Shown here: piece by piece, positions 14,301-25,675 of the stretch
Numbering within the stretch: position 1 is the stretch's first letter
Layout of the letters: every line of letters begins with the position of its first letter
Assembly (NCBI GenBank): GCA_037389465.1
Contig: JAZARR010000214.1
Location: 5,456,001 to 5,520,000 of the forward strand
DNA: 64,000 nucleotides
Source of the DNA: Baylisascaris procyonis
Lineage: Eukaryota > Nematoda > Chromadorea > Rhabditida > Ascarididae
Direction: 5' to 3'
Position numbers and translations under genes: made by a program
The notes under the pieces: model-generated
Database searches by the model: none
What the model was told of the DNA's origin: nothing
The model's input: only the letters and a program-made list of their open reading frames with translations

Positions 14301-17300
14301 ATTGTTTAATTTACAGCTTTACAAGAAGGATGTGGAGAAGCTCGTCGAGGCAGTAATCGTGCCTCGTATCACTAATCAAGTGCGTTTTTTACGTGCAAGA
14401 GCTTGCTGGGCCATCAAAGTATGCCTTTTTCTTGCTTATTTCATCTTATTTTCTTTGAATTTTGATTATCATTGATAGGCATCGTGCATGTGAATAATAG
14501 CAATTCCTAAATCTTATGCAGAACGTTATAGGCAGGTTAGGGAATATCAAAGATGAGTGGCCCAATTAAGGTGCTTGCTCAAAAATATTTTCTTTCACTT
14601 CCATCCTCTATCCTCTATCCTTCTACCATTTAGTACAAATTGCGTATGCAGATCTGCGGACAGGTATACGAATTTTTTTGTTGTTGTTGATATATTTTCA
14701 GCGATTATTTATGTTTAGTATTGAAATTTATTAGCTACATCATTCGACACTCTAATATTCCCCTACAAAAGCGATGATATTTTTCTCGCCTAGCTGACCC
14801 ATGTACTTGATGGATTTTATTTATTTCCATCTCATTAATAAAATAAAATTTATTTAATATTTATTTAAAAATAAACAATTCTAATAGAATATTTTAAATA
14901 TTGTTCAGCATCCTTTACATAATATCAGTTTATCTTATTTTTGTTTCATTTGAAAAAAAAAATATTGTTTGATACATTTCTGCATATTGCATTATCCATT
15001 CCTTCTAAAAGGGCACAAACCTCAGTGCTTTGTTACGATCACTGTTGACCGCCTCAATTAATCAAGCTCATAGGTGTTTATTTTGAAGTAAAAATAGATT
15101 TATTCGCTGATCCGATGAAAAAAAAAAAAGAGAGGAAGTTGGAAGTGGGAGGTTCGTGAACTATTTCTAAAAAGTTGACCCCTCGATTAATGCAACGATG
15201 ACTTTTAATTGATGCTACTGTCTTTAGATTTGCTATTTGCAGGAATTTTCGGATGCGAAATTTACAACGCCTCGAATTCTGCAGAAATTAGTTGATACAT
15301 TAGTGTCGAGAGTAGCCGATCCAAACGAAGAATTGCCCGTAAAAGTGGAAGCCGCTATTGCTGTGCAATTGCTACTACATGATCAACCGAAAGGTAAGCA
15401 AGGTATCTTTATTATACATCCATGGAGGGGGAGGAGGAAGTACCCTGAATTAAGAAACAGAAATATAAATTTAATTTCTAAATCACTCTTTTTGGTGGTG
15501 TTAAATAGTTTTCAAAGAGTATCAGTTATGCTGAGTTATGTTTCTTTGGATTAACTCGTAGCAGAGATTTTTCATTCGTTCTCATTTAATGATCTATTTG
15601 GATATGCACCACTTTCTGTGAGGTGAAAAATTCGGCTTATTTGAAATTGCTTCTTGCAAATTGCTTGCCATTTTACTGTGTAATGCTTAGAAAGGTGAAG
15701 TGCAGTAAAGGTGCTCCGAGAGTGGAAAATTAAGTCACTGTTGCAAGGTATTTAATTTAATAAGAAAGCCGCATGCAAATCATTGGCTTTATTTAAAATT
15801 AATTTTGGCATAAATTTCTGAATTTCACACTATAGAGGTCTAGTGAATTTCATCTTTTAATTGCTTACAGATAGTGAAGAAGATTGTTTTCATCGTCATA
15901 ATTAATTGAACGGTGTTGCATATTTTTCTTGAGGATGAAAAGGCCCTGCTTGTACATATTAAAGAGTATTTATGGTTGAATTTATAAGAGCAAATAAAGT
16001 GGTTCTCTCTGTACTTTCTCCCCTCCTATGCATCCTCTCTTCCCCTCTCCATCTTTTTTCAAAGTGCAGTGGTGTTGGAAATTTGTATTGTAAAGCGAAG
16101 TAATATTACAGTGCACGCAATGATAAAGCCACATGTACGGGTTGTTGTGATTGAAGTGCTTCGTCTGGTGGCACGTGCTGAAATAGAAGAGATGACAGCC
16201 GTGATGGATGAACTTATGGAACAATACGTCGACGATGTTGTGCCGATCGCCGTAGATGTGACAACCGAATTGGTGAGTGGTGTGGATGGCGATTTTATGC
16301 TGAACTCTTTCTGGAGACTTGTTTCTTTCTTTCTTTTTTTTTTCACCTTATTTGCTCATTCGTTATGCTTTGCAACAAATTGATTCATTAAGTGCAACTT
16401 TTCTCTATGATAGACAAAAAGTTATTTTAATTTAAAAAGCGCGTAGCGCGCTCGTTACGGTAGGTCATGGGCGATCGTTTGCTTATGATACCGTTATTTA
16501 TTTAGAGATAAGGTAAGCGGTCATATTATTGATGCATCTGGAATTGGGAGAACGAGATGATTGCATGGGCTTTTTTGCTTTATGAAATTTTGAAATGCGC
16601 GTTTTGTGTTTTATATTCGAATGAATGAATTGCTTTGCACTTCTGCTATGAAGTATTAATAATTGGTTTAATCTAGGCGAATATCTTCTTGCAATTAACT
16701 CTCGCAGAGAATCAAGAAGAAGATCGTACGGTAACAATTATGGGGATACTATCTACACTTGGCTCTGTACTGGAAATCGTTGAAGAGAACTCAGAGGTCA
16801 TGGCCCATGTGGAAGTGCAAGTACTGAGAGTTATTAAATCGGTACTCGACAATTACCAAATCGGTTCGTTTATATCTTCTTTGGGATTTTGCACTTAGTT
16901 ATGCATATCTTTGTTAAAATGACGTTGAATGTGTGATTGTTTGTTTCTTCGGTTTAAAGTTGAAGGCTAAACAAAAGCCAATGGTGATGATGTTTTTCCT
17001 TCTTTCCTCTTTCATAACTGCTGGAGAAGATTTTTGTTGACATAAATTTTATGGTTTTTCTGAAGATTGAAGCTTAGAAAGTTAGCTACCATATTTTCGT
17101 TACTTGTGCCATCTCCCTTCGCCTTAGAGGGGAGAATTAAGCAATATTTGGTAAGCATTTTTCTTGAAATTTATCAATATTTGATTTGCAATTATCAGTT
17201 GATATTGTAAGGGTTTTTGAAATGTGTCTTATTTTAAAGAGGGCAATGGAAGCAAATCGCCAATTCGATAAACAATGAGCGATAAACTTTATGCGAATAA

Positions 17301-20300
17301 GGCTGAATATGGATATTGTTTAGATTATTTCGAGGAAATTCTTGCATTGACGAATTCGCTGATCCTAACGTCGGTAAGCGAACCGATGTGGGAGATTTTC
17401 TTCGATATTCATAGGGTGGCCGTCAATGAAGGTGGATCACTTTTTGTTGGTAAGATGCTTTCGATTCGAATGAATATGCTTGTTTATTGATGCTGAATCG
17501 AAAAGTAGTTCACTATGTATGGCTTGCTTGTGGTGATTTCTTGACAACTGATCGATGGGGGTGGGGGGGGTTGGGGGAGGGGGCTTATTAATTGAGAGAA
17601 TAGGATCGTATCCAAATGGAACCAATTTACGTCATTTTGAGTTTTAGATGATAACGTGCTGATGCATATTAAATATTTGATTGTAAAATGAAGCGAGCCT
17701 GAGAATAATGTTTTGATGTGAAGAGGATTACGAATTAATACGACGATTGGTGCGTCATCTTTTTTGGGGTTCGGGGGGGGGGGGTGGAAGTTAGAGTGGT
17801 TTGTGAAGGACATTTGATAATGAAGTGTGCAAATTTGCAGATATGATGCCCGTATTGCATTCATATCTGACCGTTGATACGGATAGTTTCCTTGCAAGGC
17901 CAGAGAGGGTGAATGCACTAGTCGAGATGGCTGTCAATATGTTCAATGATGAGTTCGGTGAAGACGATCAAATCCATGCAGCTAAACTACTTGAGTGCCT
18001 TATTCTACAGTGCCAGGTTGTTTTTTTTTTGGCTTTGCTTCAGAGTGGAGCACATTTAGCTTTAATTTGTTGTAATTATTGGTTGCTTTCTGTTGTGAAA
18101 GATGCCATTTGGTAGAATTTTTTATATAAATAATCTTAGAATGTTGCAAAATTTTCAAGCGTTTCTTCATTTATGAAACTCTTCTCATCCATTAACTTTA
18201 GTCTTAAAATTCATGAGCAGTTTCTGGAAGAAAGACGATAAAGATAAGGATGTTCTCGTATGCATTGCGATTTCTTTTCATAATATCTCATTGAATATAA
18301 ATTGGTTTCTAAAAGTTATTGTTAAGCCACCCTTTGTGAAATATCTATCTGTACGGAGGGGGTTATTTAACTGAGTCCATGGTTAATGGGCAATAGAATA
18401 TGATAAGCTAAATGAATTACTATATTTGGGAGGAGGGGGGAATTGTTGTATCATAAATATGTGGAAGGTGTTCGATATACGTATAGATATTGAGGATTCT
18501 TACAGAATTATTGCGAACAACTATTGTTAATCGTTATAGATGATGTTTATTTCAGGGTCGAATCGATAATCTAGTGCCGGATATTGTACAATTGGCAATA
18601 ACGAGATTGCATCAGCCATTCGAGGATGGCAAAGAATTGAGACCAATGCTCCTATTGGTTTGTTATTTGTCGTATTTTAATGAACTATGCAAATTTCTTT
18701 TCATTAAGTCGTTCTATTCTTTGTGGTTTTCTTCTCTTCTTTAGAAATGAAGAAGTGCCATCAACTTTTTCAATGCTTACTTATATACTTATTGAATATT
18801 CTTGCTTAAATTTGTGCGTCTTCAAGGCATATGACTAGATGTTTCAAGATTGATCCAGATTTCGCATTCCGGTTCTTCTTGTTAAAGACTAATGTTTATG
18901 CAGGTAGGACAGAGAGCAAATTATACTAATGAGACTCGCAGGTATGAGGACGGCTGTGTAGGTGCTGTAGGGTAGGGCTGTAGTCATACAGGCGATACAT
19001 TTAGATTGCCTTGTCTACATTTGTCTATATGGAGGGCACTAAAGAAGAAAAGATCTCTTATCGGATTAGTGTTTGGAAAAGGGCACCCTGGGAATCTTTG
19101 CCATGTGAAATAATGAACTAAACCCCGCAGGGGCGGGGAGTTTTTTGCCCCTGCGGAGGAGGTTAAGTTCTCAGAATCCCCTGTAGGGATGGAGGGATTC
19201 CTTGAACGGGCGCTTTAACGAGGGGAAAGGTTGGAAAATGCCCTGTTTTGTTATGAGACTTTTCACAGCGTTCGTGCTATTGTGCTCTATCGTTTTCATG
19301 GGAAACCACAATGGGAATAATTTTCGAAAAGTTGCAATCTTGGCAAATCGTTTAATATAGAAATCAAGACTGAAGCCCAGGATACATATTTTTGTCGGGC
19401 GCAGTTGGATACGTTTTTAAATGTAGGTAGTAGCAAAGTTTCGGCAATTGCTCACAAGAAAAAGGTACTCACTCTGTGGCTAGTAAGATAAGAGGCTAGT
19501 TACTTCGCCAAACGGTCATTTTTTGGTATGTTTTTGAGTTTTTTTTTTTAATGCATTAAATGGATATATTGAATATTGATTTAGGTGATATGTGCTGGTC
19601 TCTATTACAACTCGGAAACGTTTTTAAATTTGGCACCACGTTTGCAACCACACACTGCGAATACATTGAATTATATCGTCAACGAGTTGATAACCACTGC
19701 ACCAAAATTGAGTGGTATTCACGATCGTAAAATGGTTATCATTGCATTGTGTATGTTGGCCAAACTTGCGCCTGAATTAAGGCCTTCACTGATTGACGAA
19801 CAGGCACCTAGGGTAAGGCACTTTATTTATTTTCATTGATTATAGGTCAGACTATGTGACTAATTATACGCTAATATATGATAGTTATTTGTTTATAGAA
19901 TAGAAAATATTTACTAGAATATTTTATCAAATAATATTGGCCAGGATGAATAATAAAAATCTGATGGATGTATTGCAATATGAAGAAAAATTGAATTCAT
20001 TTACAGATGTTTTTTTTTATATTTCTCTAGCAGATGGCTATAGAGGCTGTACTTCTAAGGTTGAGCCTGTCGCTTTTGTAAGGTTTACCTTTTTTGCCCC
20101 TTTTCTTGGGAATATACTATATATCGCTATCTTTATTTTCGATCCAAGTCTGGACAAAATTTTTACACTGGAAGAAGCAATGCCTTTTCTTTTAATCTTT
20201 TTTTTTAATTTTTGTACAAGCTTTGTAACTTCACGAAGACATAAGTCTCTTAAACAGTAAAATAATTCTTTGTTCACATTTTTCCTTCAAAAAATCAATT

Positions 20301-22660
20301 CCTTCGACATTATGAGGCTAGAGGATTCTGAAAGAAAGGAAGGGATTCTGCGACTTTTATCCTTTCCTATTTGAGTATCGGTTCACTGGATCTTTGTTCA
20401 GATCAACGAGGAGATCGTGGCACTACTTGACGGGCTACAGAAAGCGATGAAAAGTCAGGCGGAAAGTCGTTTAGCTGAAGAAAAGCGTCAAGAGCAAGAA
20501 GGCAGTGAAGTAAGTTGCGATGCTTGGCATTTAGTGTTGTTTTATTCTCACTCTTTTGTTGTCTTTTGCGAACTTCGAATATTTTTATTTAATTTAAGCT
20601 AACATATAATTTTTTTTTAATCGTCAACTTGGAAACCATGAAGGCCTACTAAGTAAGTAAAGGTGCTATGGGCAAGTCTTTGATGTCTTGATTGAATGAA
20701 GCGTGACCATTAGAGCCATTCAAAGCACGATATGCCTTCAAGCATTTACGCCTCACGGAGGCGAAACTGCTTGGCTGTCGCTGAGACGGTAGCCGATCCT
20801 GTGGATTGGAAGGGAGGGGAGTAGAACTCATTGCATCGGCAGAAATGTTGGATGACTCGTCTTTACAATAAGGGAGACGGCATTAGACGACATTAGATTG
20901 TTTGCCGATGCACAGGATTAGTGTTTCTGCAATCAGCTTTTACTGTTGAACAGTGGCGGAGGCCGCTGCAAGGCCCACACATGTCGCTGAAGTAAGGCAG
21001 CCCCACAGATGAGGTCCTCAAATACGCTCTGATTCAAAGAATGTAAAATAAAACTTTTGGAAAGGGGTGCAAGAGTTGTTATTAATTTTATTTCTACTCG
21101 AAGGTTGTAATTTGCAATCTTATACATATTTGTTGCGGCCTATATTTTTCAAGCATAAAGTTATATGAATATTCAGGAAAGAGTCGGATTTGATTAAATA
21201 TGTAATGCGAAATTGGTTTCTAATCTCAGCAATTAATCAGACACACCATAAAATATACAAATCGTAAAGTGTGATATGAAGATAGAACAAACGACCACCG
21301 CGATCATCATCCATTTTTTATGGAATAATGGATTAGTTACAGGACGACGAAGAGAGGGAGGAAGATCTAGCAGATAGTGAAGACGAAATCGACGAGGGTA
21401 CTCTCGAATACTTGGAAACACTTGCCAAACATCAGAGAAAAGCTGAAAGGGTTTGTCCGTTTTAATTTTCTTAACTTGGTCTTATCCAGAGGATATGGAA
21501 AGCTTATTGAAACCAATTATATAGAGGTTCAGGGTGGGAAGGGCGACATATCGTATTTTTTTATGTCCCGGAAGTACTGTAGTACTAGTAAAATGTCGTG
21601 AAAAGCAAAAAAATACTGTCAAATGGGTCTTAAGGCGCTATAATTTTTTCAAGCATTCGAAGGTACCAAGTAGGGTTTTGGAGCGATGCCTTCGAGGAGA
21701 GAGAGGGACGGAATACGTTCCCAGCTAGCAAATTTTACGAATTTCTGAAAGTCCCTAAAGACGGTCAATCTCGTTCAAATGCTTCAAAGAGTAATCTTTG
21801 CATTGAGAAGTGAAAACGACTCTTGGGAGTTTCTGTTTTTTATTATTCAGAATTAGATTTTGTAAAGGAAAGTTTAGACAAGTGAAGCGAACACCGGTGA
21901 TAGCGAGGAAACGGAATCTGATTCCGGCGATGACGAGGAATGGGATGACGATTCTCTAGAGGCCTACTTCACTCCCATTGACGACGATGACGCTGCTGAT
22001 GCTTTCGTCTTTTATAAGGAGACTCTAGAAAGTCAGTATTTGCTGCTATTAGTTATAGGTGCTAAATTCGCTTATGTGTAGTGAACTTCATTTTATGATC
22101 CGCTAGGCAATCATGATGCGTGGACTGAGGAACTGGGCTAAGGGACTGGGAAATGGGACAGTGGAAACTAGAAGTATGTGCGAAAGTTTTCCGATCGTCC
22201 ATTTATAAGAAGGAAGAAGTAATGTTTTAATTTCTAAGGGATATGAAGGTATGTTTGCTTTTTTTGCCAGGTCTTCAAACAAACACCTAGCCGATAAAGG
22301 GATAAATAGTTTTTTTTTGGCTTAAATATTTTTGAAATGTACGTTGTGAATTTTTCTTGAAATTCTGGACTTCTTCATTATAATGAAATTAAAAAGTGCA
22401 TGAATAACGTTGCAGAATATGTAATTTTGAGATTATTGTTTTTTGAAGCACTACAAAAAACGGATGAACGCCTTCTGATGGCATTGACGACGTGTTCGGA
22501 TGCGGAGAAGGCTTCTGCACTGCAGAAGATACTAACCGTATGTGGACAGAGAGTTTCTTTAGCGAAGAGCAAGAAGGTTGAGCAACAAGGAGGTTATGCA
22601 TTCAACGTCGACGCGCCTATGCCAACTTCTTTCAATTTTAGTGGTGGACCGATTAGTTAA
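7264..22660 (+). CDS. IPO7: Importin-7 (RanBP7/IPO7-type importin-beta family nuclear import receptor)
   Basis: Twenty-two phase-consistent exons: 7264-7347, 7471-7503, 8140-8252, 8918-9034, 9848-10006, 10976-11132, 11566-11750, 12044-12263, 12916-13015, 13508-13704, 14317-14418, 15243-15393, 16112-16272, 16677-16863, 17324-17449, 17841-18016, 18556-18657, 19585-19812, 20402-20509, 21343-21450, 21878-22031, 22449-22660. They sum to 3,180 nt, or 1,059 residues (human IPO7 is 1,038). The N-terminus has the Ran-binding importin-beta repeat (RQAAVIYLKNVI). Hallmarks follow in family order: WWKCKKWA, RYGSPGQV, LPVKVEAAIA, DMMPVLHSYLTVDTD, IHDRKM. The acidic stretch typical of IPO7/8 spans roughly residues 900-975, and the C-terminus ends in PTSFNFSGGP. 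The family imports ribosomal proteins, histone H1, SMADs and ERK into the nucleus and releases them on RanGTP. No frameshift or missing exon is apparent. The ATG at 7264 was chosen because exon 1 aligns with the family N-terminus. IPO8 is the alternative vertebrate name for the same invertebrate ancestor. Confidence 0.96.
9247..9298. repeat. (AT)n microsatellite in an IPO7 intron
   Basis: Pure AT dinucleotide run of about 26 units inside the intron between the exons at 8918-9034 and 9848-10006. Confidence 0.95.
11329..11394. repeat. (TA)n microsatellite in an IPO7 intron
   Basis: Pure TA run of about 33 units in the intron between exons 10976-11132 and 11566-11750. It is the second such tract in this gene. 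Confidence 0.95.
12687..12700 (+). repeat. Poly-G tract (about 14 G) in IPO7 intron
   Basis: A T-run is followed directly by about fourteen consecutive G in an otherwise AT-rich intron. Such runs are mutation- and assembly-prone. Confidence 0.85.
17557..17583 (+). repeat. G-quadruplex-forming motif in IPO7 intron, sense strand
   Basis: Four G tracts of five or more bases are separated by T, TT and A on the coding strand, in the intron between exons 17324-17449 and 17841-18016. A second run of about 12 G lies at 17773-17784 in the same intron, about 56 nt before the acceptor. This is a classical intramolecular G4 pattern; folding in the pre-mRNA is inference. Confidence 0.8.
18900..19450. repeat. 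GC-richer insert with 10-bp hairpin inside IPO7 intron
   Basis: The 927-nt intron 18658-19584 contains a segment visibly richer in G and C than the other introns. Near its centre, CCGCAGGGGC (19125-19134) and GCCCCTGCGG (19147-19156) are perfect reverse complements around a 12-nt loop. Composition and position suggest an inserted, decayed repeat. Its edges are approximate, and I recognise no terminal repeats or coding capacity. Confidence 0.45.
20640..21010. repeat. Compositionally distinct segment in IPO7 intron, possible element remnant
   Basis: Within the intron 20510-21342 this stretch is richer in G and C than its flanks. It holds a 60-codon open frame on the minus strand (20649-20831) with a Ser/Arg/Pro-rich translation. 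No domain is recognisable. It may be a degraded transposon fragment. Boundaries are approximate. Confidence 0.3.
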
Positions 22661-25600
22661 GGCTATATTAATGCGGTTAATAGGTATAATTCTATTCTCC
22701 TTTATTAAAAAAAAATTCCCTCAAAGGTATGCGTGAAAGCGTAGATATTATTTCGAAGATTTTTTCTTACTGTTTTGTGGATTGGTTATAATTTCGTTTT
22801 TTTTCCAGTTATAGAATTTCTAACATTGTTATTGTGTCATTTTTCCCACCTCTCTCCTTCCCCTCACCCTCACTTTCCATCTGTTTCTGCCCTTCACATC
22901 CTCTTCCATCACACGGCGATGAGGGGAGCGTTTTGTCAAAATATTATTGCGGTTCGATCGTTTCCGAGTTATTCATTGATGTTTACTTATTGATAACGAG
23001 CAGTTTTGTTAGAGATTTCGTTCAATAGTTCGATTACTGTTTTCTTAGCCAAAGAGAGGAATGCTCTAGCGATATATAGTGTTAGCGATTGTTGTTTATT
23101 TTACGATGGTGATATCCATTAGCGGACATGTTGTCGATTAATTTGTTGTCTATTCCAGCAAGAAGTATCTTAATCTTTCATCTTTAGGGTGTTTTAACTT
23201 TATTGTATTCTTTCGTCAATTAAAAGAAATTATTTATTTCCTTTTTAGAATTGAATTTCTATATCGAATAGTTTTTGATCGTCATGAACTTTCTATGAAG
23301 CAACGATTTCCATGTGGAAAACACATATATTTAATTTGTTTTGGACCAAAATTTTTAACCGGAATATACACTACTTGAATGCTTTCGGGTTTATTTGTTC
23401 GAAGGAAATCTGAAGAGGAATTTGAAGAGAAGAGGAGTTGTTGCATTCTAAAAAGTTCATGGTATTATGTTTATGGCATTGGTTTAATATTAGAGTTGCG
23501 GCGGTTTTTTATGTTTATTTTTATTATTTTTATTTTTTTTGCTGTTTATAATTGCTTTTTATTATGGCCTTTGTTAAATGCCTAGAAAACTTTTGTTGAT
23601 AAACATATTTCGCTTTAAGTTTTGCCTCGACGGTGTAAGGGGACGGTTGGTGATCTTATTGGCTAACAGAAGACCTGATCTCGTTCGGATTTTATTTTTG
23701 CTGTTTGAAGCACACGGGAAAATTTGTTGTTCCCTCACCGTTATTTTCGAACATACGTACTCTCGTTTCCTGAGTCAGATATGTCTCTTCATTTGTGTGT
23801 TTACGGAAAGGGAGGGGGTAGTCATTTACGATTATAGGGTAGGGGAGGTAAATTTTTGATCTTCAATTTGATCACATTTGATGATCAGTATGCGTGTCTT
23901 AGGTGGGTCACTCCGAGATTTTTTTTTTTTTAATATATAAAATCGCGTTCAGTTATTGGCGATTTTCCCGGTTATTGTAAAGGTCTAAGTCATGGAGTTT
24001 ATCCTGCATGCATCGCTCATTGTTTCGAGCTCATTCTTGCATCGTCCACCACTATCTGCTGTCATCTATGAACGAGTCGCTTTTCATTGTTTTTTTTTAA
24101 GTTAAAATCTAACGTTTAACGCCAAAAAAAAACAAATTTTTCGGCTCGTTTAATTGTTTTATTTGTTTTGTCGTATTGCTTGCAATTGGTTGTTAACTGC
24201 TAAGAAAGTACTTTGTTGTTTGAAGCCATCTTTTGGCTCTTACAAAGGATAATTGTTTACACAAATAAAAGGTTTTTTCCTGGAATTCATCAATCATTTC
24301 AAACGGTTACTGGCTATCACTCATTTTGTTTCAAACGGGAATCTCAAGCATCAACACTTTTAAAATGAACTATATGAAGAGTAGACGGCAAGATGGTTGG
24401 CATTGAACGCATTGGGAAGACAGCATAGATGCAATTTATCTGAAGAATTTCCTTAAAGATTTAATTTCCGGATGAATTTAACTTCTTTTTTTTTTTGCTA
24501 ACTATGAGCGAAGTGCCGTTGCACTCAGATGTTGGCCTATTGAGACATCTGGAAATGAATAGAATTGGATCTATAAATATATAAGGTCGAATCTATGTTA
24601 ATTTATGCATATAATCGCACATGTTTTGTTATTTGTTGGTGCTCCATTCGTCTAGCACATTGTGTGCTCATAAGCGAGGGATCATTTAATGGTAGTTTAT
24701 GAAAGAGATTTGAACAGGTGAAGAGTGACAAAAAAAGCGCATATCGTGCCAACTGTGCTGTTGCGCTTTTCCATTTATTTATTGAATGGAAATTGTAAAG
24801 AATTTGAATCGCTTAAGATGCACTAGTCAAATAACTAAAAATCGATCAGCTTCTCTTAACGTTGCATTTGAGTGATACATAGAAATTGACGTGCATTTTG
24901 CAGTTATAGTGCGTGGAAGTGTTATCGATTGCTAAGTGCAATACACTCGGCTGTGTTGGCACACCAATACTTTAGCATTATCGCTTTGTTGTGTTATCTT
25001 TATTTGTGATAATTGAAATCCCCCATAATGGGTGCAGTAATTATTTATTCAATTTCTAAATTATTATATATGTTGTATGTGTTCGTATATTAATATCTAT
25101 ACTGCAACGTATGTTATAAACAAAAAAAGACTACGATCAATATGAGAGCCTCGTTCGTTATAATCTTTGTTATATCGTTATATAATTTCAAAAGTTGAAT
25201 AAGAATGCTTCCTTTGATACGTGTTATTCATGTGGCTATGAGCAGCGGAATGAGCAAGTTTGTTCCGTATTTTTTAGACTACGACCGCCTATTCAGAGAT
25301 GGGTCGCCAATATGACACTACCACTTCACCCACTAGCTCTCTAAGGAATCCAACGAAGAAAAAAAAAACTGAGAGGGCTCCTCAAAAACCTATAAATTGT
25401 CAAAAAAGAAAAATTCTATCTTTTATTCAATTTAAAAATGAACTCTTCAAATAGTTCGAATATTAGAAAATAAGCGGTATAATTGAAATTTATTTGAATA
25501 AACCAAATAACAATGCGAAATAGGTAATATTTGACGTTCAATAATGCTAGAATTCAGTGCATAAATGGTTGAACAACTCATTTTCAAGATGCAATATTAT

Positions 25601-25675
25601 TGTTACTGTAATGGTACGTATAAATTGGAAGAGTGATAGATAATAAAACAAAATTTTTTAATTGAAGAATCGACG
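22661..25675. other. Intergenic region between IPO7 and the HAD gene
   Basis: About 3 kb of 3' UTR or intergenic DNA. Open frames of 60-93 codons (for example 23379-23585 and 23578-23859) are rich in F, L and I, lack splice context, and look like by-products of a T-rich strand. Around 24660-24800 is a stretch that resembles 31635-31745 and may be a dispersed repeat. No RNA gene was recognised. Confidence 0.55.
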
